Assembly: GCA_902788365.1 (NCBI GenBank)
Contig: CADAJN010000004.1
Location: forward strand, 1 to 64,000
Source of the DNA: an uncultured Pseudomonadota bacterium
GTDB taxonomy: Bacteria; Pseudomonadota; Alphaproteobacteria; RF32; CAG-239
DNA length: 64,000 bases
Reading direction: 5' to 3'
This document shows positions 26,535 to 36,581 of the stretch, piece after piece. The first letter of the stretch is position 1. Each line of letters begins with the position of its first letter. The notes under the pieces were generated by a model that was not told the DNA's origin, did no database searches, and saw nothing but the letters and a program-made list of their open reading frames with translations. A program made the position numbers and the translations under genes.

Positions 26535-29500
26535 GCAAAATCTTTAGGCTGGTGGATTTTTTTACGATTTTTGAATCGTTCAAACAGTGATTGAACCAAC
26601 ACATACATTAGCGGTATCACAAAAACACCAACTGTTGTTGCGGCTAACATTCCGTAAAATACAGGCACGCCGATTGCTTTTCGACTTTCGGCCGCTGCTC
26701 CGCTGGCAATAACCATCGGGAATACGCCTAAAATAAAGGCAAATGCCGTCATCATAACCGCTCTGAAACGTTCTTTTAACGCCATTGCCGCAGCATCAAT
26801 AATTGTTGCTCCTTTTTTGCGTTCGTCTTTAGCAAATTCTACAATAAGAATAGCGTTTTTTGCCGCTAAACCTATCAATAAAACCAACCCTAATTGGGCA
26901 TAAACGCTGAGAGGCAATCCACTGATAAACAAACCGATTAAGGCTCCGCTGATGGCAACAACCAAGCTTAATAACACCGGAATTGGAATTATAAAGCTCT
27001 CATATTGTGCTACCAAGAAAAGATATGCAAAAATGATTGCCAATACTATAATATATCCCATTTGTCCGGTGCTTAATTTTTCCTGATAACTCATGGTAGA
27101 CCATTCAATATCGTAGCCGTCCGGCAAATCTTTTGCCAATTTTTCCACCGCATTCATTGCCGAACCGGTTGATACTCCAGGCTTTGAAATACCAGTTATA
27201 CCGGCCGACGCAAATTGATTGTAGCGCTTTACAACACGCGGCGCCAAAACTTTTTTCAAGTCGACCATGCCGCGCATCGGTACCATTTTACCTTCATTAT
27301 TCTGAACGTAAATATTGTTAATGCTGTCAATATCTTCTCTGAACTGCCAATCGGCCTCTACCATAACTTTATTAACCTGTGTGCCTAAGTTAATATCATT
27401 GATGTAGCTTGAACCGAAATACGTTTCCAATGTTGAAAAGATGTTTGATACCGGCACTTTCATACTCTCTGCCTTAGCTCGGTTTATATCCAAATATACA
27501 TTCGGCGTATGCGCATTATAGGTTGTATAAGCATAAGCCATTTCCGGCAAACGGTTAATAGAACCCAAATAGCTCTGTAAAACAGATTCAAGCTTAGCAT
27601 AGTCCGTTACTTTTTTTGACTCCAGTCTAATATCTAAACCGCTAGCATCACCTAAACCGGAAATTGCCGGCATTTCAAATAATTGTATTTCTGCTGAGGT
27701 TATATTGGTCAATTTATCTCTTAACCGATTCAGTATCGCTGTAGAGTGCTGCGACGGATCTTTTCTGTCTTCCCACGGTTTTAACACTATAACGTTCATA
27801 CCGACGTTTTCACCGCGGCCGCCTACAGAATTGTAGCCTACAATTGACATAATACTCTCCACGGATTTTTCCGTATTGACGACTTCAGTAATCTGCTTTG
27901 TAACGGCTCCCGTGCGCTTTAAGGTAGCACCTTCCGGCAACTGCACGCTCATCATAATCACACCCTGATCTTCATCCGGAATAAACGAAGATTGCGAAAA
28001 TCTGAACATCCCTGCCAAAAATAATGACAAACCGACAAATATCAAAATTATCCACGATAATTTTCTGGCTATAACCGATACTCCAGAAGCATAGGTATTG
28101 ATAACTTTGCTGATTGTACCGTTTACTTTTGCCCAGAAGCCGTTTTCTGACTTAACTTTTGTTTTTTTCAGCAACAACGAACATAAAGCCGGTGACAAAG
28201 TCAATGCGTTTAACAGAGAAAACAATATTGCCGTGCAGATAGTAACGGAAAATTGCTTATAAATCAAACCGGTAATCCCGTCCAAAAAACCTACCGGCAC
28301 AAAAATCGCCAACAGCACAAAAGACGTTGCCATCAATGCCGTAGAGATTTCACCCATCGCTCTATATGTGGCTTCTCTGGCGCTCATATTTTCATGTTGC
28401 AATAAATACATTACGCGTTCAACCACCACGATGGCATCGTCCACCACCAAACCGATAGCCAACAGCAACGCAAACAGCGTAAACATGTTGATACTGTAGC
28501 CGATTATCAGCATTACCGCAAATGTTCCCAAAACCGAAACCGGAATCGTCAACGCCGGAATAATCGTTGAATTGACATCTTGCAAGAAGAAATAGCATAC
28601 GCCGATAACCAATAACAAAGTGAATAACAAAGTTATAACCACTTCTTCAATGGAGGCATCAATATATTTTGTAGAATCATAACATATCCGATACTCCATA
28701 TCTTCCGGAAAACTTTTTGATAATTCTGCCAATTTTTTCTTAACACCATCCATAGTGGCAATTGCATTACCACCCGAAGCCAAGGATACCGATAAAACTA
28801 CCGAACTTTTACCATCATACAAAGAAAATCTGGAATAATCTTCCTGTCCCAATTCCACTCGCGCAATATCTTTTAGGCGTACCAAACCTCCGGCATCTGC
28901 CGTTCTGACAATAATATCCTCAAATTCTTCTTTTGTGCTCAGACGTCCGGTTGTTTGCAGGGTAAAAGTCATCTGATTATTGGTTTCAGTCGGCACCGAA
29001 CCGACTTTACCTAAGGACGGCTGATAATTTTGACCGGATATTGCGTTCTTTACATTATCTACGGTAATATTCAAGGCGGCCATTTTATCCGAATTCATCC
29101 ATATACGCATACTTAAAGCCGAACTGAATACGCTGATTGAGCCGATGCCGTTAACTCTGGACAAAGGCCTTTCAATATTATTATACACATAGTCGGCAAG
29201 TTCCGCTTCGGAAAGTGTTCCTTTCGGAGAAACAAAGGCCACATAACCTAAAGTATTTGATGATTCTTTAGTAACTTCTATACCTTGACGCGTTACAACT
29301 TCCGGTAATTTGGAATTAGCCTGTTGAACACGGTTTTGCACCTTAACCTGTGCTGTATCCGGATCGGTTCCGGTTTTAAAAGTTACGGTTAACTTATAGC
29401 TGGAATCTTCTGATGAAGAATCCATATAAAGCATATCTTCAACACCGTTAATTTCATCTTCGATAGGAATACCCACCATTTTGGCAATAACTTCGGCAGA

Positions 29501-29659
29501 AGCACCGGGATAAGATGCCGATACCGATATTTGCGGAGGTGTTACTTCCGGATACAAGGCTATCGGTAATTTTACAATGGATATTAAACCGACCACAACG
29601 ATTAAAATTGAAATTACGAAAGAAAAGCGCGGGCGCTCAATAAATGTTGCCGAAAACAT
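26531..29659 (-). CDS. RND-family multidrug efflux permease (HAE1 type), system 2
   Basis: A 1,042-residue full-length paralogue of the permease at 16087. It shares [38 protein letters not shown], the helix 4 Asp pair in [29 protein letters not shown] and [17 protein letters not shown]. It pairs with the adaptor 12 bases upstream in its operon. Residue differences are spread along the protein, including the periplasmic porter loops, so the two pumps may differ in substrates. Again no outer-membrane channel is encoded nearby. Confidence 0.93.
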   Translation of the reverse strand: MFSATFIERPRFSFVISILIVVVGLISIVKLPIALYPEVTPPQISVSASYPGASAEVIAKMVGIPIEDEINGVEDMLYMDSSSEDSSYKLTVTFKTGTDPDTAQVKVQNRVQQANSKLPEVVTRQGIEVTKESSNTLGYVAFVSPKGTLSEAELADYVYNNIERPLSRVNGIGSISVFSSALSMRIWMNSDKMAALNITVDNVKNAISGQNYQPSLGKVGSVPTETNNQMTFTLQTTGRLSTKEEFEDIIVRTADAGGLVRLKDIARVELGQEDYSRFSLYDGKSSVVLSVSLASGGNAIATMDGVKKKLAELSKSFPEDMEYRICYDSTKYIDASIEEVVITLLFTLLLVIGVCYFFLQDVNSTIIPALTIPVSVLGTFAVMLIIGYSINMFTLFALLLAIGLVVDDAIVVVERVMYLLQHENMSAREATYRAMGEISTALMATSFVLLAIFVPVGFLDGITGLIYKQFSVTICTAILFSLLNALTLSPALCSLLLKKTKVKSENGFWAKVNGTISKVINTYASGVSVIARKLSWIILIFVGLSLFLAGMFRFSQSSFIPDEDQGVIMMSVQLPEGATLKRTGAVTKQITEVVNTEKSVESIMSIVGYNSVGGRGENVGMNVIVLKPWEDRKDPSQHSTAILNRLRDKLTNITSAEIQLFEMPAISGLGDASGLDIRLESKKVTDYAKLESVLQSYLGSINRLPEMAYAYTTYNAHTPNVYLDINRAKAESMKVPVSNIFSTLETYFGSSYINDINLGTQVNKVMVEADWQFREDIDSINNIYVQNNEGKMVPMRGMVDLKKVLAPRVVKRYNQFASAGITGISKPGVSTGSAMNAVEKLAKDLPDGYDIEWSTMSYQEKLSTGQMGYIIVLAIIFAYLFLVAQYESFIIPIPVLLSLVVAISGALIGLFISGLPLSVYAQLGLVLLIGLAAKNAILIVEFAKDERKKGATIIDAAAMALKERFRAVMMTAFAFILGVFPMVIASGAAAESRKAIGVPVFYGMLAATTVGVFVIPLMYVLVQSLFERFKNRKKIHQPKDFA

Positions 29660-29671
29660 TGTTTTTTCTCC

Positions 29672-30775
29672 TTACTTTTCTTGTGTTAAATGGTTCGGAT
29701 TGACCGTCATTCCCGGAGCCACTTTTTGTAATCCCTGAACAATAACTCTTTCATCTCCGTTCAGACCGCTTTTAACGACCTGATTTTCGCCCATAACCGA
29801 ACCTAATGTGATATATTTTTGCTCCACTTTATTATCCTTATTGACAATCATAACGTAAGTGCCGTTTACGTCAGACATCAACGCTTGCTGCGGCACCAAA
29901 AGTGCATCTTTCGACGCCGTAAAGTGAATGTATATATCAACGTAGTTACCCGGAACCAAAAGATCATCCGAATTATCGACATCCAAATAAACAGGAATCG
30001 TTGCCGTAGAGGCATCAACTTCGTTGTCCACAAAAACATTTTCCGTTTGAGCTCTGTTCACATCTCCGTTAGGCAAAACGATTTCAACAAAAGCATCATC
30101 ACCTACATTGTCATCTTTCATTATCATTAAACGCTCTTTATCGCTTACGGAAAAGGCAATTCTTATCGGGCTGGTCTGGACGATGCGCGCAAGTTTACCG
30201 GTTGATGAATTAACGTAATTGCCGACTGAAACCAGAGCCTTACCTATTCTGCCGTTTATCGGCGACTTAATTTCGGAGTGCTCCAAATTAAGTTTAGCTA
30301 TTTTCCTAGCGGCCTGAGCTTGTCTCAGTTCGCTAGCAATTTCTTCAAAATCTTTATCCGAAGTAAATTTACTTTTGTTTAAGGCGCTGAGACGATCATA
30401 TTGTTTCTGTGCCTGCTCTACGGCAGCTTCCGCTTTTTCCAAGTCGGCCTTATATTGCGTTTGTTCAATAACAAAAATATTTTCGCCTTCTTTAACTTCC
30501 GCGCCGCTTTCAAAAAGTATTTTTTCCAAATAACCTGAAACTTGCGGAATAATATCTACGCTATTAATAGCTTCTACCTTAGCAATATGTTTTTTCTTTT
30601 CAGATACATCTGCCTTAGTTAGCGATCGCGTCAATACATACGGAGGTTCATTTGTTCCTCTGGTCGCCGCCTGATCCGACGTGCATACAGCATGTAAATA
30701 TGCTCCTATTCCCATAAATAATGCGGTATATGCGCAATTTTTCAGTAATTTCTTATGTTCTTCTTTTATGTTCAT
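29672..30775 (-). CDS. RND efflux periplasmic adaptor, system 2
   Basis: A 367-residue HlyD/AcrA-type adaptor, paralogue of 14966. N-terminal anchor around residues 10-28, then VDIIPQVSGYLEKILFESGA and INGRIGKALVSVGNYV as the lipoyl halves, joined by a helical hairpin, followed by DNEVDASTATIPVYLDV and VPGNYVDIYIHF in the beta-barrel region. First gene of the leftward adaptor-permease unit. The 294-base gap to the divergent hydrolase gene (30776-31069) is AT-rich and should hold both promoters; I see no clear operator in it. Confidence 0.9.
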   Translation of the reverse strand: MNIKEEHKKLLKNCAYTALFMGIGAYLHAVCTSDQAATRGTNEPPYVLTRSLTKADVSEKKKHIAKVEAINSVDIIPQVSGYLEKILFESGAEVKEGENIFVIEQTQYKADLEKAEAAVEQAQKQYDRLSALNKSKFTSDKDFEEIASELRQAQAARKIAKLNLEHSEIKSPINGRIGKALVSVGNYVNSSTGKLARIVQTSPIRIAFSVSDKERLMIMKDDNVGDDAFVEIVLPNGDVNRAQTENVFVDNEVDASTATIPVYLDVDNSDDLLVPGNYVDIYIHFTASKDALLVPQQALMSDVNGTYVMIVNKDNKVEQKYITLGSVMGENQVVKSGLNGDERVIVQGLQKVAPGMTVNPNHLTQEK

Positions 30776-31069
30776 AATCTTTGCCCTTTAATTAAACGGT
30801 TTATTTAGCTCTCAGACTTTTCATTTTTCAAACAGTCTTTTTCCAATTAAAACCAACATATCAAATTTTTTTGAAAAATAACAAGACCTGTGATACAGAA
30901 TCCACAGAAAATTTGAGAACTTAAATTTTGAATTTAAATGCTTAGAGCTAAATGTAACAATGTTATGTATGTTTAACAATCATAATTAAATATTGAAAAT
31001 AAGTATTTACTATATGAAAATAAACATATTATATTGAAGATAAAGTAAATTAAACATGGGAGAAAACTT

Positions 31070-32113
31070 ATGAAAATGAAAACATTATGTGCTTTATCAA
31101 TGACAGCTTTAGGTTTGGTCTTTGCCGCACCGGACAGCGCAAGTGCTGCTGAAGGTAACAATACAGAATGGGACAAGGTGTTTGCCAAGTCCGACAAGGT
31201 TGATGTGAAAAAGGTAACATTTAAGAACAGATTTGGTATTGAGTTGGTCGGGGATTTGTATGAGCCGAAAGACAAGCCGGAAGGCAAAATGCAGGCAATT
31301 GCGATTTCCGGTCCGTTCGGCGCTGTTAAAGAACAGTCTTCCGGTCTTTATGCGCAAACTCTGGCTGAACGAGGTTTTGTAACTTTGGCGTTTGACCCGT
31401 CATTTACCGGTGAATCTGGAGGGCAAGTTCGTAATGTCGCCTCGCCTGATATCAACACCGATGACTTTTCGGCAGCGATAGATTATCTCACCACTTTGCC
31501 GGAAGTTGATGAAAATAAAATAGGTATCGTCGGAATTTGCGGTTGGGGTGGATTTGCCTTAAATGCGGCTGCACAAGATACTCGTATTAAAGCAACTGTT
31601 ACCTCTACAATGTATGATATGACAAGAGTAACGGCACATGGTTATAATGATTCCATGTCTGCCGATGATTTGTATAAAATGCGCCAAGATTTGAATAATC
31701 AGCGCACTAAAGAGGCTCAAGGTGCCCCGATTGCCGGTGCTCCGGGATTGCCGGATAAATTAACCGGTGATGAACCGCAATTTGTTCAAGACTATTTCAA
31801 CTATTACAAAACAAAACTCGGTTTTCATCCGCGCTCAATCAATTCTAACGGGCATTGGAATATTACCTCGGCACTTTCGCTGATTACACAGCCGATTTTG
31901 GCATATGCCGACACCATAAAATCGCCGGTATTGATGATACACGGCGAAAAAGCTCACAGCCGTTATTTCTCGGAAGATGCATTCAAAAAATTGACCGGTG
32001 ATAACAAAGAATTGATGATTATTCCTAATGCGAATCACACTGATTTGTATTACAAAACAGATGTAATTCCTTTTGATAAAATTGAATTATTCTTTAAAGA
32101 AAACCTCAAATAA
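31070..32113 (+). CDS. Secreted dienelactone-hydrolase-like alpha/beta hydrolase
   Basis: A 347-residue exported hydrolase with a signal peptide (MKMKTLCALSMTALGLVFAA, then PDSASA). The nucleophile elbow is GICGWGGFAL, with Cys in place of Ser, as in dienelactone hydrolase and YcjY-like proteins. Further family segments are FDPSFTGESGGQVRN, ISGPFGAVKEQ, LMIHGEKAHSRYFSE (acid region) and NANHTDLYY (catalytic His). GGGAGA precedes the ATG. It ends in a strong terminator and is separate from the TetR-headed run, though such hydrolases often sit beside the same redox genes. Confidence 0.82.
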   Translation: MKMKTLCALSMTALGLVFAAPDSASAAEGNNTEWDKVFAKSDKVDVKKVTFKNRFGIELVGDLYEPKDKPEGKMQAIAISGPFGAVKEQSSGLYAQTLAERGFVTLAFDPSFTGESGGQVRNVASPDINTDDFSAAIDYLTTLPEVDENKIGIVGICGWGGFALNAAAQDTRIKATVTSTMYDMTRVTAHGYNDSMSADDLYKMRQDLNNQRTKEAQGAPIAGAPGLPDKLTGDEPQFVQDYFNYYKTKLGFHPRSINSNGHWNITSALSLITQPILAYADTIKSPVLMIHGEKAHSRYFSEDAFKKLTGDNKELMIIPNANHTDLYYKTDVIPFDKIELFFKENLK

Positions 32114-32137
32114 AAGTAATTTTATGAGATGAAAAAG

Positions 32138-32162
32138 CCGAGATTTTTTCTCGGTTTTTTTT
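32138..32162 (+). terminator. Terminator of the secreted hydrolase gene
   Basis: CCGAGA / TCTCGG stem with a T-rich loop, followed by eight T. Confidence 0.8.
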
Positions 32163-32183
32163 GTTTATATTGCACACAAAGTC

Positions 32184-32200
32184 ATTGACTTTTAGTCAAT
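32184..32200. promoter_or_regulatory. Predicted TetR-family operator
   Basis: ATTGACT-TTT-AGTCAAT, a perfect 7-bp inverted repeat. It contains the -35 box of the promoter below and lies 38 bases before the TetR-family gene, the usual place for autorepression. Confidence 0.7.
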
Positions 32201-32213
32201 AAGATGCTATATA
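32185..32213 (+). promoter_or_regulatory. Promoter of the TetR-headed redox run
   Basis: TTGACT (32185-32190), a 17-base spacer and TATATA (32208-32213). Confidence 0.7.
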
Positions 32214-32237
32214 ACGATTCGTAATAAGGAGAAAATT

Positions 32238-32843
32238 ATGCCAACAAAACGTCAGGAAAATGCACTAAAGACAAGGCAAAAACTTATAGATACCGCTTCT
32301 GAGCTGATAAGCTCCGGCGAATTCAATGATTTCAATATTGAAGAAATTACCAAAGCCTGCGGAGTGGCAAAAGGAACTTTCTATACTTATTTTAAAAATA
32401 AGGAAGAACTCAGCAACGAAGTTTGCCGCAATCTGTTCAATAATATTGTATTCAGAATGCAAAAGATGAAAGACAAAAGCTTTGTTGAGCGTTTGGAACA
32501 CTATTTTTCAAGCTTTATGGTTGAGGTTGAACGCTATGGCATAAACATTTGCCGTGAGTGGATTAGAAATGTTATTGACCCGAATGGTTCCGGCGAAGGT
32601 TGGGATAATTCAAAGTGGCAGTTTGATATTGATATGTTAAAGGAAATTTTGAATAATGCAGTAGCTGGCGGAGAATTAAAAACAGATACACCGGTTGAAC
32701 TCATAACACATACCATTATTTGCGAACTTTATGGAATGATGACTTGTTGGTGTATGTCTGACGGGGTTTTTGAACCCAAAAAACACTCGGCGGAAATTTT
32801 TAATCTGCAAATTAAACCTATGCTGGTTAATTATTTAATTTAA
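32238..32843 (+). CDS. TetR/AcrR-family transcriptional regulator
   Basis: A 201-residue repressor. The N-terminal helix-turn-helix domain (TRQKLIDTASELISSGEFND and ITKACGVAKGTFYTYFKNKE) is typical; the C-terminal ligand domain is not assigned. It heads a rightward series of closely spaced genes to 38466 and should control them together with itself through the palindrome at 32184-32200. AAGGAG lies 9 bases before the ATG. The inducer is unknown; neighbours suggest electrophile or redox stress. Confidence 0.9.
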   Translation: MPTKRQENALKTRQKLIDTASELISSGEFNDFNIEEITKACGVAKGTFYTYFKNKEELSNEVCRNLFNNIVFRMQKMKDKSFVERLEHYFSSFMVEVERYGINICREWIRNVIDPNGSGEGWDNSKWQFDIDMLKEILNNAVAGGELKTDTPVELITHTIICELYGMMTCWCMSDGVFEPKKHSAEIFNLQIKPMLVNYLI

Positions 32844-32854
32844 GGAGAATCAAA

Positions 32855-33374
32855 ATGCAATATGTAAAGTTAGGTAACACCGGTGTTGATGTTTCAAGAA
32901 TATGCTTGGGTTGTATGAGTTTTGGCAAGCCGGGCAAAGAAAACGGAGTTTTTCCGTGGGCATTTGATTTATCGTGAAGAAGAGCGCGAAATGATGCCGC
33001 TTTGTCAAGACCGTAAGATTGCTGTTGTACCATGGTCGCCGCTTGCCGGTGGAAGATGCACACGTCCGTGGGGTGTTCAAACAGAACGTTCAAAAATTGA
33101 TGATGTTTCACCGATGGTTTGGACAACGCCGGAGCAAGATAAAAAAGTTGTTGATGCTTTGGAAGAAGTGTCTAAAAAGAACGGTAACTCTATGGCGCAA
33201 AATGCTTTGGCTTGGATGCTTTCCAAACCTTATGTAACCGCACCGATTGTCGGTTCAACTTCACCGAAACACTTGGAAGAAGCTGTTAAAGCTCTGGATA
33301 TTAAATTATCCGATGAAGAAATTAAGGCATTGGAAGCACCTTATGTCCCACATATCAAAACCGGAGCATTTTAA
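32855..33374 (+). pseudogene. Aldo/keto reductase (YajO-like) with a large internal deletion and frame break
   Basis: The first frame, from ATG 32855 (AAGGAGA upstream), gives VKLGNTGVDVSRICLGCMSF, the normal N terminus of the YajO-like aldo/keto reductases, and stops at 32977. The C-terminal part continues in another frame from about 32962: HLIYREEEREMMPLCQDRKI, VVPWSPLAGG, PIVGSTSPKHLEEAV and the end at 33374. The whole middle of the barrel, with the catalytic Asp-Tyr-Lys-His residues, is missing. The junction lies in TTTGATTTATCG, where both flanks could pair, suggesting deletion between short direct repeats. Not functional as an enzyme. Confidence 0.85.
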
Positions 33375-33979
33375 TGAAGAAAATATTATCCGTTATTTTA
33401 GCAGGACTGACATTTTTTACAATTCACAACACAAAAGCAGAGGAAATTGATATGACAGGAAAAAAGGTTTTAGTGGTTTATTTTTCAAGAACCGGAGAAC
33501 AGTATAGTGTCGGGAATATTACAGAAGGCAATACAGCCATCATTGCAAAGATGATTGCTGAACAAACAAAAGCGGACTTATTTGAAGTTAAACTTAAAAA
33601 TGATACATATCCTGCCGCTTATAAGGCTTTAACCGAGGTTGCTCTTTCTGAAAAGAAAGCAAATGCACGTCCGGAAATTGCCGACGATGTGGAAAATTTT
33701 GCCGATTATGATGTCGTTTTTATCGGCTCGCCGAATTGGTGGTCTGATATGCCGATGGCGCTTTACACTTTTATTGAAGCACATAATTGGATCGGTAAAA
33801 CAGTTATACCGTTTGTCACCCATGAAGGTAGTGGCTTGTCTTCTATTCCAAGTAAAATAAAAACAGCAACGGGAACTGATATGTTGGACGGGTTAGCTGT
33901 TTACGGACATGTTGCCCAAAATGACCGCGCACAGGCAAAACAAAATGTCACAAACTGGCTCAAAAAATTAGGTTTTTAA
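33374..33979 (+). CDS. Exported flavodoxin-family protein
   Basis: A 201-residue flavodoxin preceded by a Sec signal peptide (MKKILSVILAGLTFFTIHNT, cleavage near KA). FMN loop: VLVVYFSRTGEQYSVGNITEG, a long variant. Other loops: VFIGSPNWWSDMPMAL and FVTHEGSGLSS. Its start shares a base with the stop of the decayed aldo/keto reductase gene (TAATG). An exported flavodoxin implies an electron source at the inner membrane; the polyferredoxin at 36545 in the same run is a candidate. It could also be a quinone or disulfide-directed reductase. Confidence 0.85.
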   Translation: MKKILSVILAGLTFFTIHNTKAEEIDMTGKKVLVVYFSRTGEQYSVGNITEGNTAIIAKMIAEQTKADLFEVKLKNDTYPAAYKALTEVALSEKKANARPEIADDVENFADYDVVFIGSPNWWSDMPMALYTFIEAHNWIGKTVIPFVTHEGSGLSSIPSKIKTATGTDMLDGLAVYGHVAQNDRAQAKQNVTNWLKKLGF

Positions 33980-33990
33980 GGAGGATAAAA

Positions 33991-34359
33991 ATGAAGCAAA
34001 CTTATCTGACACTAAACAACGGATTAAACATGCCTCAATTTGGCACGGTTTTGGAAAGTTGGTATCCGCTCGGCCACGGTGACGTTAAATTGCTCAACGA
34101 GCCGATATTGGTCAAATTGGCCGAAAAATATCACAAAACCCCTGCTCAAATCATTCTTCGTTGGCATATTGAAGAAGGTAATTCCGTATTTCCGAAAAGC
34201 ACAAATCCGACACATATTCAAGAGAATTTTGATATTTTTGATTTTGCATTGAGCGATGAAGATATGAAAGAAATTGCCAAACTGGACTGTGGTAAACGCT
34301 ATTATACAGCCGATTTGGAAGAACAAAAACGCTTTTTAAGTTGGAAACCCGCAGATTAA
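33991..34359 (+). pseudogene. Second aldo/keto reductase (DkgA-like) with an in-frame core deletion
   Basis: A 122-codon open frame. It begins KQTYLTLNNGLNMPQFG, the normal N terminus of 2,5-diketogluconate-reductase-like proteins (about 280 residues), and then jumps directly to TVLESWYPLGHGD and the normal C-terminal third (AQIILRWHIEEGNSVFPKST, FDIFDFALSDEDMKEIAKLD). About 150 residues, including the catalytic tetrad, are absent. The frame is kept, so a short protein with the NADPH-binding C terminus could still be made. GGAGG precedes the ATG. Confidence 0.8.
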
Positions 34360-34371
34360 GGAAAAGATAAA

Positions 34372-35382
34372 GTGAAAAAGTTTTTATTAACACTGGCAAT
34401 ATTTATGCTTTTAGGAGGAAATGCTATGGCAAATGCTTTGAATACGGAACAACAAGCTATTGCCGAAGCTGCAGCTTATACAGCGCTCGGCGACCAAACA
34501 GGATTAAAGAAAGCCTTAAAAAACGGACTTGATAATAGTGTTAGCGTTAATGCTTTCAAGGAAATTTTGGTGCAGGCTTATGCATATTGCGGTTTTCCGA
34601 GAAGTCTTAATGCTCTTTCAACTTTAATGCAAATCGTTGAAGAACGTGGAAACAAAGATGAATTAGGCAGTGAGCCAAGCGCAAAACCTGAAGGTGATGC
34701 TTTGATCTATGGCGCAGAAAATCAAACTAAACTCGTCGGCACGGAAGTCAAAGGTAAATTGTTTGAATTTGCCCCTGCTATTGATGAATATTTAAAAGCT
34801 CATTTGTTCGGTGACATTTTTGCGCGTAATAATGTTGATTGGAAAACCAGAGAACTGGCAACGATTGCAATGTTGGCTGTTCGCGATGGTGTGGAAAGTC
34901 AATTAAATGCTCATATTGAGATTGGCAAACATAATGGTTTAACTGATGATGAAATAGCAGAAATTTTAGATATTGCCACCGAAGCAAAAGCCAAAAATGC
35001 GGTCTTTGGTTTTGGTGAATTAAATCCGTATGGCAAATATTTCACCGGTAAAAGTTATTTGAAACCGATTACAACTGAAAACGGTGTGCCGATGTATAAC
35101 GTGACCTTTGAGCCGAAATGCCGCAATAATTGGCATATTCATCATAAAGGCGGTCAGATTTTACTTGTTACTCAAGGTCGCGGTTGGTATCAAGAATGGG
35201 GAAAACCCGCACAAGAACTTCACCCCGGAGATGTCGTAAATATTCCGGCGGAAACTAAACATTGGCATGGTGCGGCCAAAGACAGTTGGTTTACACATAT
35301 TGCAGTAGAAGTGCCGGCAGAGGGCGGCTCTAACGAATGGCTTGAACCGGTATCTGATGAAGAATATAACAAATTACAATAA
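34372..35382 (+). CDS. Exported carboxymuconolactone decarboxylase-like and cupin fusion
   Basis: A 336-residue protein from a GTG start at 34372. A signal peptide (KKFLLTLAIFMLLGGNAMA) is followed by a CMD/AhpD-like helical part in two pieces (ALKNGLDNSVSVNAFKEILV; WKTRELATIAMLAVRDGVES with LNAHIEIGKHNGLTDDEI) and a C-terminal cupin (PKCRNNWHIHHKGGQILLVT, LHPGDVVNIPAETKHWHGA). The CMD part lacks a CxxC, with a single Cys in YAYCGF, so classic AhpD peroxidase chemistry is unlikely. The cupin keeps the His-x-His and distal His metal ligands. Such fusions often travel with aldo/keto reductases and flavodoxins, as here. Confidence 0.85.
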   Translation: MKKFLLTLAIFMLLGGNAMANALNTEQQAIAEAAAYTALGDQTGLKKALKNGLDNSVSVNAFKEILVQAYAYCGFPRSLNALSTLMQIVEERGNKDELGSEPSAKPEGDALIYGAENQTKLVGTEVKGKLFEFAPAIDEYLKAHLFGDIFARNNVDWKTRELATIAMLAVRDGVESQLNAHIEIGKHNGLTDDEIAEILDIATEAKAKNAVFGFGELNPYGKYFTGKSYLKPITTENGVPMYNVTFEPKCRNNWHIHHKGGQILLVTQGRGWYQEWGKPAQELHPGDVVNIPAETKHWHGAAKDSWFTHIAVEVPAEGGSNEWLEPVSDEEYNKLQ

Positions 35383-35395
35383 TAAGGAAATAAAT

Positions 35396-36022
35396 ATGAA
35401 AGTATTACTGATCAACGGCAGTCCGCATAAAAACGGTTGCACTTATACGGCTCTCAAAGAAGTTTCCGACACCTTGAATAAAAACGGTGTTGAAACGGAG
35501 ATATATCATATCGAAACAAAACCTATATCCGGATGTATCGCTTGTATGAAATGCCACGAAAACGGCAAATGCATATTTAATGACGGAGTAAATGAAATCG
35601 GGGCAAGACTTGATGAATTTGACGGCATTATTTTGGGAAGTCCCGTTTATTACGCCGGACCTTCCGGACAGATTTGTTCTTTTTGCGATCGTTTATTTTT
35701 TACTTATGCCCCAAAAATGGCAGGAAAATTGGCAGCAGCCATTGTTTCGTGCCGCAGAGGCGGAGCAAGTGCGTCTTTTGATCGCTTAAACAAATATTTT
35801 ACAATCTCTAAAATGCAAGTTGTCGGCTCGCAATATTGGAACAGTGTGCATGGCTTTACGCCTGATGATGTAAAAAAAGACAAAGAAGGCCTACAGACTA
35901 TGCGCACACTGGGACAAAATATGGCATGGCTCTTAAAATGTATTGAACTTGGTAAACAAAACGGTATCAGCCGACCGGAATACGAGCCAACAGAGTTTAC
36001 CAGCTTTCCAGACGGAAAATAA
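35396..36022 (+). CDS. NADPH-dependent FMN reductase/iron-sulfur flavoprotein-like
   Basis: A 208-residue flavodoxin-like oxidoreductase. MKVLLINGSPHKNGCTYTAL is the FMN-phosphate loop; SGCIACMKCHENGKC gives four Cys in a short span, as in iron-sulfur flavoproteins; SPVYYAGPSGQICSFCDRLF and SCRRGGASASFDRLN are further FMN loops. No signal peptide, so cytoplasmic. The ATG at 35396 has AAGGAA upstream and lies 13 bases after the CMD-cupin stop. The Cys set could hold a 4Fe-4S cluster or be redox-active thiols. Confidence 0.85.
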   Translation: MKVLLINGSPHKNGCTYTALKEVSDTLNKNGVETEIYHIETKPISGCIACMKCHENGKCIFNDGVNEIGARLDEFDGIILGSPVYYAGPSGQICSFCDRLFFTYAPKMAGKLAAAIVSCRRGGASASFDRLNKYFTISKMQVVGSQYWNSVHGFTPDDVKKDKEGLQTMRTLGQNMAWLLKCIELGKQNGISRPEYEPTEFTSFPDGK

Positions 36023-36044
36023 GAACAATGAAAGGAAATAAAAA

Positions 36045-36581
36045 ATGAAAAAACTTTTAACAGCAATTTTAATGGGAGGAACTATGATGGCAACCACGGC
36101 AGAAGCCAAAACATTGGTGACATATTTTACTTTAACCGGAAATACGGAAAAAGCAGCAAAAATCATAGCTGAAGAAACCGGAGCCGATTTATATAAAATT
36201 GAACTGGTCACACCTTATCCTGCAGAATATAAGGCGCAAACAGAACTTGCAAAAAAAGAATTGGCTGACGGCACCCTGCCCCCGATTAAGCCTTGGCCGG
36301 AAAACATCGGGGAATATGACGTCGTATTTGTGGGCTCTCCTGTGTGGTGGGGAACAATGGCAACACCGGTGCGCACATTCTTAACTTCCGGTGCATTAAA
36401 AGGTAAAACAGTTATTCCTTTTGTGACACATGGCGGCGGCGGAGCGGACGCTTCCTTTGCAGACACAGCAAAATTGTGTAAGGGTTGTAATGTTATTACA
36501 GACGGTTGGTCCAACTATGGCAGTATCACGTTGGGGGTTGGCAGATGGGCAAAGAAAAGCATGGAAAAAGCAACCAAATAA
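36045..36581 (+). CDS. Exported flavodoxin-family protein, second
   Basis: A 178-residue flavodoxin with a signal peptide (MKKLLTAILMGGTMMATTAE). FMN loop: TLVTYFTLTGNTEKAAKIIA; later loops VFVGSPVWWGTMATPV and FVTHGGGGADASFADT. A CKGC pair near residue 145 is unusual and may be a disulfide. Its last codons overlap the start of the polyferredoxin gene, suggesting that the two act together: membrane iron-sulfur protein to periplasmic flavodoxin. Confidence 0.85.
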   Translation: MKKLLTAILMGGTMMATTAEAKTLVTYFTLTGNTEKAAKIIAEETGADLYKIELVTPYPAEYKAQTELAKKELADGTLPPIKPWPENIGEYDVVFVGSPVWWGTMATPVRTFLTSGALKGKTVIPFVTHGGGGADASFADTAKLCKGCNVITDGWSNYGSITLGVGRWAKKSMEKATK

